A stretch of DNA of 21,994 nucleotides from JBAYJM01 sp964350585 (GTDB lineage Bacteria; Patescibacteriota; Patescibacteriia; 2-01-FULL-39-33). The DNA is taken from positions 1-21,994 of the forward strand of contig CAYGKC010000018.1 in assembly GCA_964350585.1 (NCBI GenBank), read 5' to 3'. The translations under genes were made by a program, and so were the position numbers. This document shows positions 7,631-14,804 of the stretch, one piece after another; the stretch's first letter is position 1; every line of letters begins with the position of its first letter. Under the pieces are notes generated by a model. The model did not search any database. It saw only the letters and a list, made by a program, of their open reading frames with translations, and was not told the origin of the DNA.

Positions 7631-7701
7631 CACCTCCTTTAGCCTTTTTCCCAGCGAGAAAGGCAATACCTTATTTTAGGCATAATTTTACATTTTGTCA
7701 A
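7631..7701 (-). promoter_or_regulatory. promoter, leader and Shine-Dalgarno site of the small gene
   Basis: Minus strand: TTGACA (7696-7701), a 17-bp spacer, TAAAAT (7673-7678). The leader contains a possible stem GCCTTT/AAAGGC immediately before AGGAGGTG (7631-7638). The boxes are identical to those at 62-90 and at groES. Confidence 0.75.
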
Positions 7702-7711
7702 AAAATCAGCG

Positions 7712-7747
7712 AAAAAAATTCAATGCTTCAGACTGTCTGAAGCATTG
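7712..7747 (-). terminator. terminator of pyruvate kinase
   Basis: On the minus strand the stem CAATGCTTCA/TGAAGCATTG (7-nt loop) is followed by AATTTTTTT, 22 nt after the pyk stop codon. The stem is identical to that of the ppa terminator at 824-861. Confidence 0.88.
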
Positions 7748-7769
7748 AATTTTATCTAATTTTATATAT

Positions 7770-9254
7770 TTATACAACTTCTAATTTTATTAAATTTGAC
7801 TCATTTTTATAACTGAATGGATAGCCGGCAACAATAACGATTGTATTGCCTTTCTTCGCCAGCTTGTTTTTTATAAGCAGTTTTTTGATTGCTGTAAGTA
7901 TTTCATTAAAGGATGGCTTAAAAGGCATATAATGTGTCCGCACCCCCCAACTTAAGGCAAGCTGGCTTAAGGTTTTTTGAGAAGGAGTCAGGGCAATTAT
8001 CGGAACTCCCGGCCTGAATCGGCAAATATTTTTGGCCGTATAACCCGATACGGTAGCGCAAACAATCAACTTAGCCTTATTTACATCCTCGGCCAAATCT
8101 TGCGCAATAAAACTAATGACTTGATTTATGGAATTCGAGCTTTTGAATTTTTCCTCTTCATTTTCCGCTTCTAAAATTTCTTCATCTTCCATTTGCATGG
8201 CAATTTTAGCCATTACCTGCACTGATTTAATTGGATATTTTCCGCTTGCGCTTTCCCCCGAAAGCATAATGGCATCCGTACCGTCTAAAACTGCATTTGC
8301 CACATCTGAGATTTCAGCTCTGGTGGGTAAGGGATTTCTAATCATCGAATCAAGAAACTGAGTTGCCACAATAACCGGCTTTCCCGCTTTCCGGCATTTT
8401 TCAATTATATTTTTTTGGATAAGAGGCAATGTTTCAAAAGGAATCTCGATTCCAAGATCTCCTCGTGCAACCATAATTACATCTGAAGCCTCAAGAATGG
8501 AGTCAAAATTCTTTATGGCTTCTTTCCTTTCTATCTTTGAAATAATTCTGGTATGTATTCTATTGTGAGATTTGTCATCAAGTCCCAAATCTTCCCGATG
8601 ATTATACTTTCTTTCAAGGTAGTATATTTTTTTCCTTAAGTCTTTAACCTCTTTTGCTGTTTTTACAAATGACATCGCAATAAAATCAACATTGTTTTTA
8701 ATTCCAAAATCCACATCTTCCATATCTTTTTGGGTTATGGGAGGGCATTTTATCAATGAATTGGGAAAATTCATTCCTTTGTGCGATTTAATAATTCCCG
8801 GACAAATTACTTTGCAAAATATTGCCTTATCTTTTATTTTAACCACTTTAAGTTCAATTGTCGCATCATCAATGAGAATTTGACTGCCAGCCTTTAAATC
8901 CCGATACAGCTTAGTATATTGTATTGGAATTTCAATTGTGGAACTTTTCTTTTTTGCCGAATAGTTTTTTTCGTTAACCAAAACAATTTCATCCGATGCT
9001 GATATTTTTATTCCGTCTTGAGGCAAAGCGCCTATTCTTATCCTGGGCCCCTGCAAATCTTGGATAATGGCTATTTTAGTTCCTAATTTTTTTGAAACAA
9101 AACGTAAATTTTTAATCAACATCTGATGATGCTTATAACTCCCATGAGAAAAATTCAATCTAGCCACGTTCATGCCAGCTTTTATCATTTTTTCCATCAT
9201 CTGTTTAGACTCCGATGCCGGTCCGATTGTTGCAACAATTTTAGTATGTTTCAT
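7770..9254 (-). CDS. pyk: pyruvate kinase
   Basis: Converts phosphoenolpyruvate and ADP to pyruvate and ATP, the last step of glycolysis. The 494-residue protein starts Met-Lys-His-Thr-Lys-Ile-Val-Ala-Thr-Ile-Gly-Pro-Ala-Ser, as the family does. Other landmarks are Ala-Arg-Leu-Asn-Phe-Ser-His-Gly, Ile-Ser-Lys-Ile-Glu (catalytic Lys), Val-Ala-Arg-Gly-Asp-Leu-Gly-Ile-Glu-Ile-Pro and Met-Leu-Ser-Gly-Glu-Ser-Ala-Ser-Gly-Lys-Tyr-Pro, followed by the C-terminal regulatory domain. ATG 9254 is preferred over in-frame TTG 9281, because 9281-9286 is the -10 box and could not be in the mRNA. It is transcribed alone, between two terminators, with no Shine-Dalgarno site. Confidence 0.97.
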   Translation of the reverse strand: MKHTKIVATIGPASESKQMMEKMIKAGMNVARLNFSHGSYKHHQMLIKNLRFVSKKLGTKIAIIQDLQGPRIRIGALPQDGIKISASDEIVLVNEKNYSAKKKSSTIEIPIQYTKLYRDLKAGSQILIDDATIELKVVKIKDKAIFCKVICPGIIKSHKGMNFPNSLIKCPPITQKDMEDVDFGIKNNVDFIAMSFVKTAKEVKDLRKKIYYLERKYNHREDLGLDDKSHNRIHTRIISKIERKEAIKNFDSILEASDVIMVARGDLGIEIPFETLPLIQKNIIEKCRKAGKPVIVATQFLDSMIRNPLPTRAEISDVANAVLDGTDAIMLSGESASGKYPIKSVQVMAKIAMQMEDEEILEAENEEEKFKSSNSINQVISFIAQDLAEDVNKAKLIVCATVSGYTAKNICRFRPGVPIIALTPSQKTLSQLALSWGVRTHYMPFKPSFNEILTAIKKLLIKNKLAKKGNTIVIVAGYPFSYKNESNLIKLEVV

Positions 9255-9280
9255 AAATATTTTATTAATAACTACTAACA

Positions 9281-9309
9281 ATTATACTACAAAAAAACAG
9301 CTCTTTAAA
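9281..9309 (-). promoter_or_regulatory. promoter of pyk
   Basis: Minus strand: TTTAAA (9304-9309), a 17-bp spacer, TATAAT (9281-9286). The -35 box lies inside the terminator hairpin of the upstream gene. The predicted leader is about 20 nt. The same TTTAAA/TATAAT pair occurs at 10091-10119. Confidence 0.6.
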
Positions 9310-9318
9310 GAGCTGTTT
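9291..9318 (-). terminator. terminator of the 9334-10084 operon
   Basis: A perfect palindrome at 9295-9318 (arms AAACAGCTCTTT and AAAGAGCTGTTT) is followed on the minus strand by T from 9291-9297. It sits 15 nt after the stop codon of the DUF4870 gene and overlaps the pyk promoter. Confidence 0.85.
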
Positions 9319-9333
9319 GCCTAAAAATAAATT

Positions 9334-9651
9334 TTATAATTTAATCTTCTTAATTACCCAATCAGCAAAAGTTTGCGGAGCATTTCCCAATAGCGGCAAT
9401 TTCCACTCAATACCGCTAATAGCTTTAATAATGGCAAATATGGAAATAATGACAATAATAATATTAATAAACCATAAAATTGGGATAACAAAGACAATTA
9501 ATGAAATGACAAACAACATAAGCCCCTGGCTGGCATGAAATCTAATATATTTATTTTCTTTTCTTGCTGCCAATGCGACTAAACTCAAAATCCACAAATA
9601 TCCTGCTGCTGCCCATATTTTATCATCTAGCGAAACTTTTTCTTTTGCCAT
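9334..9651 (-). CDS. DUF4870 (Tic20-like) small membrane protein
   Basis: A 105-residue protein with about three hydrophobic segments (roughly residues 14-28, 45-62, 62-80). The segment Tyr-Ile-Arg-Phe-His-Ala-Ser-Gln-Gly-Leu-Met-Leu-Phe is characteristic of the DUF4870/Tic20-like family, common in CPR and other bacteria. The function is unknown. It starts 7 bp after the stop codon of the upstream membrane protein gene, so the two are probably co-transcribed, and a strong terminator follows. Confidence 0.8.
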   Translation of the reverse strand: MAKEKVSLDDKIWAAAGYLWILSLVALAARKENKYIRFHASQGLMLFVISLIVFVIPILWFINIIIVIISIFAIIKAISGIEWKLPLLGNAPQTFADWVIKKIKL

Positions 9652-9658
9652 ATATTTT

Positions 9659-10084
9659 TTATTTATTTATTTTTTTATCATAAATCGCTGAAACTATTAG
9701 CATAATTGCGGCCGAAATAACTGCCAAAAAAACTGTTTTGGAAAAAATATTAAAAAATTTCCAGACTTTTATCCCTTCAAACATTAAATATAGCGACGGT
9801 AAAAAACCGATAACCGTTCCGAATATCAATCCCGATATAGCAGCTATGACTGTGTTTGAACCTAATACTTTAATTTTTTTCCAGGAAATAAATATTATGG
9901 CTAATATTCTAATTACCCAAGCAATATGCTCCTTATAATCAACCAAAACACCTTCACCAAGCCAGTTGGCAAATATTCTAAATAGAATTTCAATGATAGC
10001 GAATAATATTGCCCAAGGAATCGCAAATTTAAGATATACTGTAAAATCTATCGGTTCCCATTTTTTTGGCATTTGATTTTCCAT
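9659..10084 (-). CDS. four-span membrane protein of unknown function
   Basis: A 141-residue protein with about four hydrophobic segments (about residues 19-37, 54-68, 78-98, 113-133 from ATG 10084). I do not recognise a family. ATG 10084 lies exactly 7 nt beyond a TATAAT box, so the message may be leaderless. An in-frame ATG at 10072 (Met-Pro-Lys-Lys) is the alternative start, and the TTG further upstream (10108) lies inside the promoter. It forms an operon with the DUF4870 gene, which hints at a shared membrane role. Confidence 0.75.
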   Translation of the reverse strand: MENQMPKKWEPIDFTVYLKFAIPWAILFAIIEILFRIFANWLGEGVLVDYKEHIAWVIRILAIIFISWKKIKVLGSNTVIAAISGLIFGTVIGFLPSLYLMFEGIKVWKFFNIFSKTVFLAVISAAIMLIVSAIYDKKINK

Positions 10085-10090
10085 GACTAT

Positions 10091-10119
10091 ATTATAGCTA
10101 AAAAACATTAATATTTAAA
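10091..10119 (-). promoter_or_regulatory. promoter of the small membrane-protein operon, predicted leaderless start
   Basis: Minus strand: TTTAAA (10114-10119), a 17-bp spacer, TATAAT (10091-10096), six bases, then ATG at 10084. The start codon coincides with the expected +1. Confidence 0.6.
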
Positions 10120-10132
10120 GATTAAGAATTTC

Positions 10133-10162
10133 TAAACAAAAGAGACGGAAAATTCCGTCTCT
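10133..10162 (-). terminator. terminator of groES-groEL
   Basis: The stem AGAGACGGAA/TTCCGTCTCT with a 2-nt loop (10141-10162) begins 25 nt after the groEL stop codon, and TTTTG follows on the minus strand. The plus side has an even longer T run (10161-10168), so it could work in both directions. Confidence 0.8.
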
Positions 10163-10187
10163 TTTTTTGTAATTATTTTATAGTTGC

Positions 10188-11828
10188 TTACATCATACCG
10201 CCCATTCCACCGCCGTATCCGCCCATTCCTCCGCCTGGCATAGCAGGTTCATCTTTGGAAGGCAAATCAGTTACAACACATTCTGTTGTTAGTATCATAC
10301 CTGCTGCGGAAGCGGCATTTTGAAGCGCGCTTCTGGTAACTTTGGTAGGATCAACAACTCCTTTAGCGATTAAATCCTCATATTTTCCAGAAAGAGCATT
10401 AAAACCTTCATTTCCGGTCAATTTTTTAACTTCTTCAACAATGACTGCTCCGTTATAACCAGCATTTTGAGCAATTTGTTTTAAAGGCTCTTCTATGGCA
10501 ACTCTTAGAATTTCAATTCCAACTTTTTCATCGCCTGTTACTTCAACATCGTTTAAAGCTTTTGAAGCCCTGATTAATGCAACACCTCCACCGACAACGA
10601 TACCCTCTTCTATGGCAGCTTTTGTTGCGGCCAAGGCATCTTCAATTCTTAACTTCTTTTCTTTCATTTCAGTTTCAGTGGCAGCGCCTACTTTTATAAC
10701 AGCTACACCGCCTGCTAATTTTGCCAATCTTTCCTTTAATTTTTCTTTATCAAAATCAGAATCTGACAGTTCCAACTCTTTATTTATTTGTGAAATTCTT
10801 TTTTCAATTTCATTTCTTTCTCCTTTTCCGTCTACTATTGTGGTATTTTCTTTTGTGGCAATAACTTTTCCGGCCATTCCCAAATCACCTACCTCAACGT
10901 TTTCCAATTTCAATCCGACATCTTCAGTAATTACTTTACCTCCTGTTACAATGGCAATATCTTGAAGCATTTCTTTTCTTCTGTCGCCAAAACCAGGAGC
11001 CTTAATTGCCAAAACATTAAATGTTCCCCTAAGCTTGTTTACAACAAAAGTTGCAAGAGCTTCTCCATCAACGTCATCGGCAAGAATAACCAAATCTTTT
11101 CTTCCGCCTTGAGCTAACTTTTCCAATAAAGGCAAAATTGTCTGAAGTGAAGAAATTTTCTTATCAGTAATAAGTAAAGGCACATCACTATATTCAGCTT
11201 CCATTCTTTCGCTGTTTGTGATCATGTATGGAGAAACATATCCTTTATCAAACTGCATTCCTTTAACTGTCTCTTTTTCAATGCCGAAAGATTGTCCTTC
11301 TTCTACGGTAATTACTCCGTCATTGCCAACTTCTTCTAAAGCTTCAGCGATAATTTCTCCAACTGAGTCATCATTAGCTGAAATAGAAGCGACTTGTTGT
11401 TTTTCTTCTTTGGTTGAAATAAGTTTTGAAATATTTTTTAATTCTTCAACTAACGCCTTTACTCCTTTATTTATACCATGTTGAATAATTATAGGATTCG
11501 CTCCGGCAGCCACATTGCGAAGACCGTCGGCAACCATAGCTTGAGCCAAAACTGTTGCAGTAGTTGTACCGTCACCGGCAACGTCATTTGTTTTTGAGGC
11601 TACTTCTTTTATAAGTTCGGCGCCAAGATTTTCAAATTTATCTTCCAACTCAATTTCTTTCGCGATTGTTACTCCGTCATTTACTATTTGAGGAGCTCCG
11701 TAACCTTTATCCAAAACAACATTTCTGCCTTTTGGACCCAAAGTTACTTTTACAGCATTGGCAAGCTTATCCACTCCGGCCTTCATTTTTGCCCTTGCCT
11801 CTTCATTAAATAATATTTGTTTTGCCAT
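10188..11828 (-). CDS. groEL: chaperonin GroEL (Hsp60)
   Basis: Large subunit of the ATP-dependent GroEL/ES folding chamber in the cytoplasm. The 546 residues are normal length. Landmarks: Val-Thr-Leu-Gly-Pro-Lys-Gly-Arg-Asn-Val (about 29-38), Asp-Gly-Ala/Val-Thr-Ile-Ala-Lys-Glu-Ile-Glu, the ATP-site motif Gly-Asp-Gly-Thr-Thr-Thr-Ala-Thr (about 85-92), Ala-Ile-Glu-Glu-Gly-Ile-Val-Val-Gly-Gly-Gly near 400, and a Gly/Met-rich tail (GGYGGGMGGMM). It lies 37 bp after groES in one heat-shock operon with a perfect CIRCE element upstream. No Shine-Dalgarno site precedes the ATG. Confidence 0.99.
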   Translation of the reverse strand: MAKQILFNEEARAKMKAGVDKLANAVKVTLGPKGRNVVLDKGYGAPQIVNDGVTIAKEIELEDKFENLGAELIKEVASKTNDVAGDGTTTATVLAQAMVADGLRNVAAGANPIIIQHGINKGVKALVEELKNISKLISTKEEKQQVASISANDDSVGEIIAEALEEVGNDGVITVEEGQSFGIEKETVKGMQFDKGYVSPYMITNSERMEAEYSDVPLLITDKKISSLQTILPLLEKLAQGGRKDLVILADDVDGEALATFVVNKLRGTFNVLAIKAPGFGDRRKEMLQDIAIVTGGKVITEDVGLKLENVEVGDLGMAGKVIATKENTTIVDGKGERNEIEKRISQINKELELSDSDFDKEKLKERLAKLAGGVAVIKVGAATETEMKEKKLRIEDALAATKAAIEEGIVVGGGVALIRASKALNDVEVTGDEKVGIEILRVAIEEPLKQIAQNAGYNGAVIVEEVKKLTGNEGFNALSGKYEDLIAKGVVDPTKVTRSALQNAASAAGMILTTECVVTDLPSKDEPAMPGGGMGGYGGGMGGMM

Positions 11829-11865
11829 ATTTTTATTAATTAATAATTTCTAAAATAAATAATTA

Positions 11866-12138
11866 TTACTCTATAACTGCCAAAACATCGTCACAGCTTA
11901 GAATTTTCACTTCTTCTCCGTCAATTTCGACGTCATCCCCTGAGTATTTGCCGAATAAAACTTTTTGTCCAATCTGCAAGCCAAGGCCACTTACCTTTTC
12001 ACCTGTTCCCAAAGCGATTATAGATCCTTCCGCTTTTTTTTCTTTTGCGGTATCAGGCAAAATAATTCCGGATTTTGTGATTTCTTCCTCCTTAGCGGGC
12101 TTAACAGCTATGCGATAGCCGATAGGTTTAATTGTCAT
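11866..12138 (-). CDS. groES: co-chaperonin GroES (Hsp10)
   Basis: A 90-residue cap of the GroEL chamber. Landmarks are the N-terminal strand (IKPIGYRIAVKP), the mobile-loop region with Ser-Gly-Ile-Ile-Leu-Pro-Asp, and the conserved Gly-Asp-Asp-Val/Val-Leu-Phe-Gly-Lys-Tyr-Ser-Gly segment near the C terminus. It is first in the operon, and its leader contains the CIRCE operator. Confidence 0.98.
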   Translation of the reverse strand: MTIKPIGYRIAVKPAKEEEITKSGIILPDTAKEKKAEGSIIALGTGEKVSGLGLQIGQKVLFGKYSGDDVEIDGEEVKILSCDDVLAVIE

Positions 12139-12163
12139 AATTTTTAAAAGTTATTAATTACTT

Positions 12164-12190
12164 TTAGCACTCCAATTATTAGAGTGCTAA
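12164..12190 (-). promoter_or_regulatory. CIRCE element (HrcA operator)
   Basis: A perfect match to the CIRCE consensus TTAGCACTC-N9-GAGTGCTAA. It lies between the groES promoter and start codon, about +8 to +34 of the predicted transcript. This indicates heat-shock control by HrcA, which is not encoded in this window. Confidence 0.97.
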
Positions 12191-12204
12191 TATCTTTTGT
12201 CAGT

Positions 12205-12233
12205 ATTTTAGAATAAAAAAACTACCCTGTCAA
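12205..12233 (-). promoter_or_regulatory. sigma-70-type promoter of groES-groEL
   Basis: Minus strand: TTGACA (12228-12233), a 17-bp spacer, TAAAAT (12205-12210). Because the gene it serves is certain, it fixes the host's vegetative promoter consensus. Confidence 0.85.
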
Positions 12234-12257
12234 GAGGCAATAATTTTCTTTTAGTGG

Positions 12258-12288
12258 AATAAAAAAAGCGCGATAAGCTTAATCGCGC
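12258..12288 (-). terminator. terminator of the membrane-protein pair at 12297-13455
   Basis: The 7-bp stem GCGCGAT/ATCGCGC (12268-12288) is followed on the minus strand by seven T (12261-12267). It begins 9 nt after the stop codon and lies just upstream of the groES promoter. Confidence 0.88.
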
Positions 12289-12296
12289 CCCATAAA

Positions 12297-12845
12297 CTAC
12301 TGAACAAATTCCCAAGCATCGTCTTTATCAATAGCCCCTATCTTGATAAGGAATTTGCACTTTCTTTCCAATTCCTTTGCATCATAGATGATTCTATTGA
12401 TGTTCGCTTTGCTGTTTGATAAATGTGCTGTACATAAATAGTTTAACCTCCTGCGTATTTCTTTCTTGCAAACGACTTTTAGTTCGTCACTTTCAAGATA
12501 GATAAAATCATCATAATCCAAACCCAGAAATTCTTTTACTTTAATCAGATTATGAGCCAATCCCTTGATTGACCTTTTATGAAAAATCCTTGAAAGAAAC
12601 AGAACTAATATCTGTACTCCTGCGATTTCAAAAACAGTATCTCTACTTGCCTCTCCCAATAACCAAAATAACCCGTAGACCAAAAGAGAAGTGCATAAAA
12701 AATATTCCAAATATTCAAGCGCATTTCCTATACGAAAATACGTTTTAGGAAAAGGAAAATTTTTTCTTAACGGATGAAATGATTGGATTCTTCCAGCCGC
12801 TTCTTCAGCCTTTTCTTGGCCTGTTTGTTGCACATCATCACACAT
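12297..12845 (-). CDS. two-span membrane protein of unknown function (second gene of pair)
   Basis: A 182-residue protein I do not recognise. A polar, acidic N terminus is followed by two hydrophobic segments (about 45-64 and 70-88) and a charged, mostly helical C-terminal domain of about 90 residues, presumably cytoplasmic (YDDFIYLESDELKVVCKKEI). ATG 12845 is chosen because GGAG (12852-12855) lies 6 nt upstream. A longer in-frame start at ATG 12899 would overlap the upstream gene by 11 bp and has no Shine-Dalgarno site. It lies in a two-gene unit with 12889-13455, ends in TAG like its partner, and is followed by a strong terminator. The similar layout of the two proteins suggests they act together at the membrane. 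Confidence 0.75.
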   Translation of the reverse strand: MCDDVQQTGQEKAEEAAGRIQSFHPLRKNFPFPKTYFRIGNALEYLEYFLCTSLLVYGLFWLLGEASRDTVFEIAGVQILVLFLSRIFHKRSIKGLAHNLIKVKEFLGLDYDDFIYLESDELKVVCKKEIRRRLNYLCTAHLSNSKANINRIIYDAKELERKCKFLIKIGAIDKDDAWEFVQ

Positions 12846-12888
12846 AAAAGTCTCCGTTTTTAAGGTGCGCATCACAGTCCCACAAAGA

Positions 12889-13455
12889 CTAATACCCATT
12901 TAAAACAAAATCATACAGATATCGTGGTTCTCCTTTGATTAAGCCCAGTATTCGTACGTCATAGAATGATGATTCGAATTTATGCTTTAGCATGAGCATT
13001 TTCTCATCCCAAGGATTTTCACAACATACTACCACAACCCATAACTCACCCGCCATTGCCTTTAGTCTCAGGTCGCAGCATGTTTTTAAATCTTGCTCCG
13101 ACATATGCGCCAATTCTATTACATTGGTGTCTAGAAGTTCGCAAAGAAATCGCACATTAGCATCAAAAGTTGAAGATCTTCCAAACATGGGCAATAAGGG
13201 AATGAAGGCAACCAACAACCCCATGCAACCCAATAAACCAACCGGCGTTAGCGGTGATCTGACGCCAATAATAATTGAAAGTAATTCGACTTCAATTAGT
13301 ACGACTAAAAGCAAAATTACTGTTGCTATCAAGGCACATGACAAAAGATCTGCCGTGTGAGGACTAATCTTTCCCCTCCTCAAATAGTGATCTTTTTTGA
13401 ACAGCCGCATGCTCATTTTAAGTGCTCGGTTTCTCTCCATAAATTTCTTAATCAT
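12889..13455 (-). CDS. two-span membrane protein of unknown function (first gene of pair)
   Basis: A 188-residue protein of no family I recognise. A strongly basic N terminus (MIKKFMERNRALKMSMRLFK) precedes two hydrophobic segments (about 36-62 and 68-91) and a soluble C-terminal domain with several cysteines, including a Cys-Cys pair in each half (TCCDLR, VVCCENPW). The Shine-Dalgarno site AAGGAGAGG lies 7 nt before the ATG. It has its own promoter at 13500-13528, unlike the SD-less genes on either side. Codon choice looks more balanced than in the AT-rich ligase gene upstream. The arrangement suggests an acquired two-gene module. Confidence 0.75.
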   Translation of the reverse strand: MIKKFMERNRALKMSMRLFKKDHYLRRGKISPHTADLLSCALIATVILLLVVLIEVELLSIIIGVRSPLTPVGLLGCMGLLVAFIPLLPMFGRSSTFDANVRFLCELLDTNVIELAHMSEQDLKTCCDLRLKAMAGELWVVVVCCENPWDEKMLMLKHKFESSFYDVRILGLIKGEPRYLYDFVLNGY

Positions 13456-13499
13456 GATGCAACCTCTCCTTATAGTTGAGTATTCGTCTGAACAAAGTA

Positions 13500-13528
13500 A
13501 AATTACGATAAATTAAGCTAAATGTCAA
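13500..13528 (-). promoter_or_regulatory. promoter of the membrane-protein pair, overlapping the ligase 3' end
   Basis: Minus strand: TTGACA (13523-13528), a 17-bp spacer, TAATTT (13500-13505). The -35 box lies within the last codons of the O-antigen-ligase-like gene, which ends ...Ala-Ile-Asp-Ile-stop (ATT GAC ATT TAG). Confidence 0.75.
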
Positions 13529-14804
13529 TGGCTAATAAAAGCGCAAGACTAATCCACCACATAGAAATTCCTTGCCACGTGGTCCAAAAATAGTGATCCC
13601 ATAAACCAATAAACATAAAGCCGATAAACAGGCCTAAAAATATAAAGTTCTTATTTTTTATTCCTATTTTTATAGCAAAAAAAGATAAAACGATAAAAGA
13701 CGTAATAGCAATAATTCCCAATTCTGCAAATATCAGTAAATAAATATTATGCGTCGGCTGGTATTGCCATGGCTTCAAATCTGGTTCCCTCTCCAAAAGA
13801 TTAAAGGTATAGTTGCCAATTCCAGTTCCATAAAGCCATTTATTTTTTATTATAGAAATTGCTTGATTGTTAAATACATATCGCTCATTCAAGGAATGGG
13901 ATTCAAGGCGATTATCAACAAATATTCTCCCTGCAATAATAGGGAAATATATAGTGGTTAAAATTCCCAAGACGACCAAAGAGATAATGGCTGGCGTCAA
14001 AAATTTTTTTAGAGCAGTTTTATTTTTAACAAAAATTCCGATAAAAACAAAAGTCAAAGCAACTATTAATCCAATTAAAGCGGAGCGAGAAAATGAAAAA
14101 AATAAAGCAGTTGCAAAAATCACCGTTCCTGAAACAGATAAAGTGCTTTCAAATTTATTTTTTGATTTAATATATAAATAGATGCTTATTATAATCGCAA
14201 ACAGCATAAAACCTCCCAACAAGTTTGGATCATTTACTAATCCATAAGCTCTTAACCATCTACCGGATCCATGCAACACCAAAGCTCCGGCTTCATATGG
14301 CAAATGACCAACAGTGCCCAGATACTTGTTTGCATAACTTATTTGCATAAAAAATTGCGCAATTACAAAAATTGCTTGAAACAAACCCGAATAAAAAAGA
14401 ATCCACAAATAGCGCTTTCTATAATTTAATAACAAAAAAGAAAATATTGCTCCACCTTCCAAAATTCGAAAGAAAGCATAAAAAGCCATCCGTTTATCAA
14501 TCGACCAAAAAATACTTACCCCGGAAATAAAAATCAATACTAATAGAGAAATAAAAAAAAACCGCTTTAGAGATTTATTTAAGTTAGGTTTCTTTAAAAT
14601 ATCGGCAATATATTTAAAGTTGGCAATAAAAAAAAGCATTAACGCTATCCATAAAAGTATTTCAGCCCCATAAATACCAAAACTGCCATATTGAAATTTA
14701 AAACTGCCAATGAATTTTTCTTCAATAATCAAAATTGTCGATATGGGCAAAAAGAATAAAAAAGCTGCAAAAAAAATTCCCGATATTTTTTTAAGATTCT
14801 CCAT
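13518..14804 (-). CDS. O-antigen ligase-like (Wzy/WaaL) membrane protein
   Basis: A 428-residue protein with about eleven hydrophobic segments. The large loop between them holds the landmarks of the O-antigen ligase/polymerase family: Asn191-Asp-Pro-Asn-Leu-Leu-Gly-Gly, Phe-Ser-Phe-Ser-Arg240-Ser, Tyr-Gly-Thr-Gly-Ile-Gly-Asn-Tyr and Pro-Thr-His352-Asn-Ile-Tyr-Leu. Enzymes of this family join or polymerise lipid-linked glycans outside the cytoplasmic membrane. The specific acceptor cannot be read from sequence. The start overlaps the upstream nucleotidyltransferase-like gene by 14 bp. It ends in TAG where most neighbours use TAA, and its last codons coincide with the -35 box of the next unit. 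Confidence 0.85.
   Translation of the reverse strand: MENLKKISGIFFAAFLFFLPISTILIIEEKFIGSFKFQYGSFGIYGAEILLWIALMLFFIANFKYIADILKKPNLNKSLKRFFFISLLVLIFISGVSIFWSIDKRMAFYAFFRILEGGAIFSFLLLNYRKRYLWILFYSGLFQAIFVIAQFFMQISYANKYLGTVGHLPYEAGALVLHGSGRWLRAYGLVNDPNLLGGFMLFAIIISIYLYIKSKNKFESTLSVSGTVIFATALFFSFSRSALIGLIVALTFVFIGIFVKNKTALKKFLTPAIISLVVLGILTTIYFPIIAGRIFVDNRLESHSLNERYVFNNQAISIIKNKWLYGTGIGNYTFNLLEREPDLKPWQYQPTHNIYLLIFAELGIIAITSFIVLSFFAIKIGIKNKNFIFLGLFIGFMFIGLWDHYFWTTWQGISMWWISLALLLAIDI

Noticed and set aside
7602..7672. Riboswitch or attenuator in the leader of the small gene
   Set aside because: Only a weak 6-bp stem next to the Shine-Dalgarno site is present. It matches no riboswitch fold I can recognise, and no alternative terminator is visible.
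9255..9281. Longer pyruvate kinase starting at TTG 9281
   Set aside because: The extension falls on the -10 box TATAAT. ATG 9254 gives the normal family N terminus.
10495..10965. Open frame of 156 codons on the plus strand
   Set aside because: It lies wholly opposite groEL, has Ser/Thr/Pro-rich composition typical of an antisense shadow, and no start signals.
12846..12899. Longer start at ATG 12899 for the second membrane-protein gene
   Set aside because: It would overlap the upstream gene and has no Shine-Dalgarno site, while ATG 12845 has GGAG at ideal spacing. It is not fully excluded.
12992..13360. Open frame of 122 codons on the plus strand
   Set aside because: It is opposite the 12889-13455 gene, which has a promoter, Shine-Dalgarno site and membrane-protein pattern. 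The plus frame has none of these.
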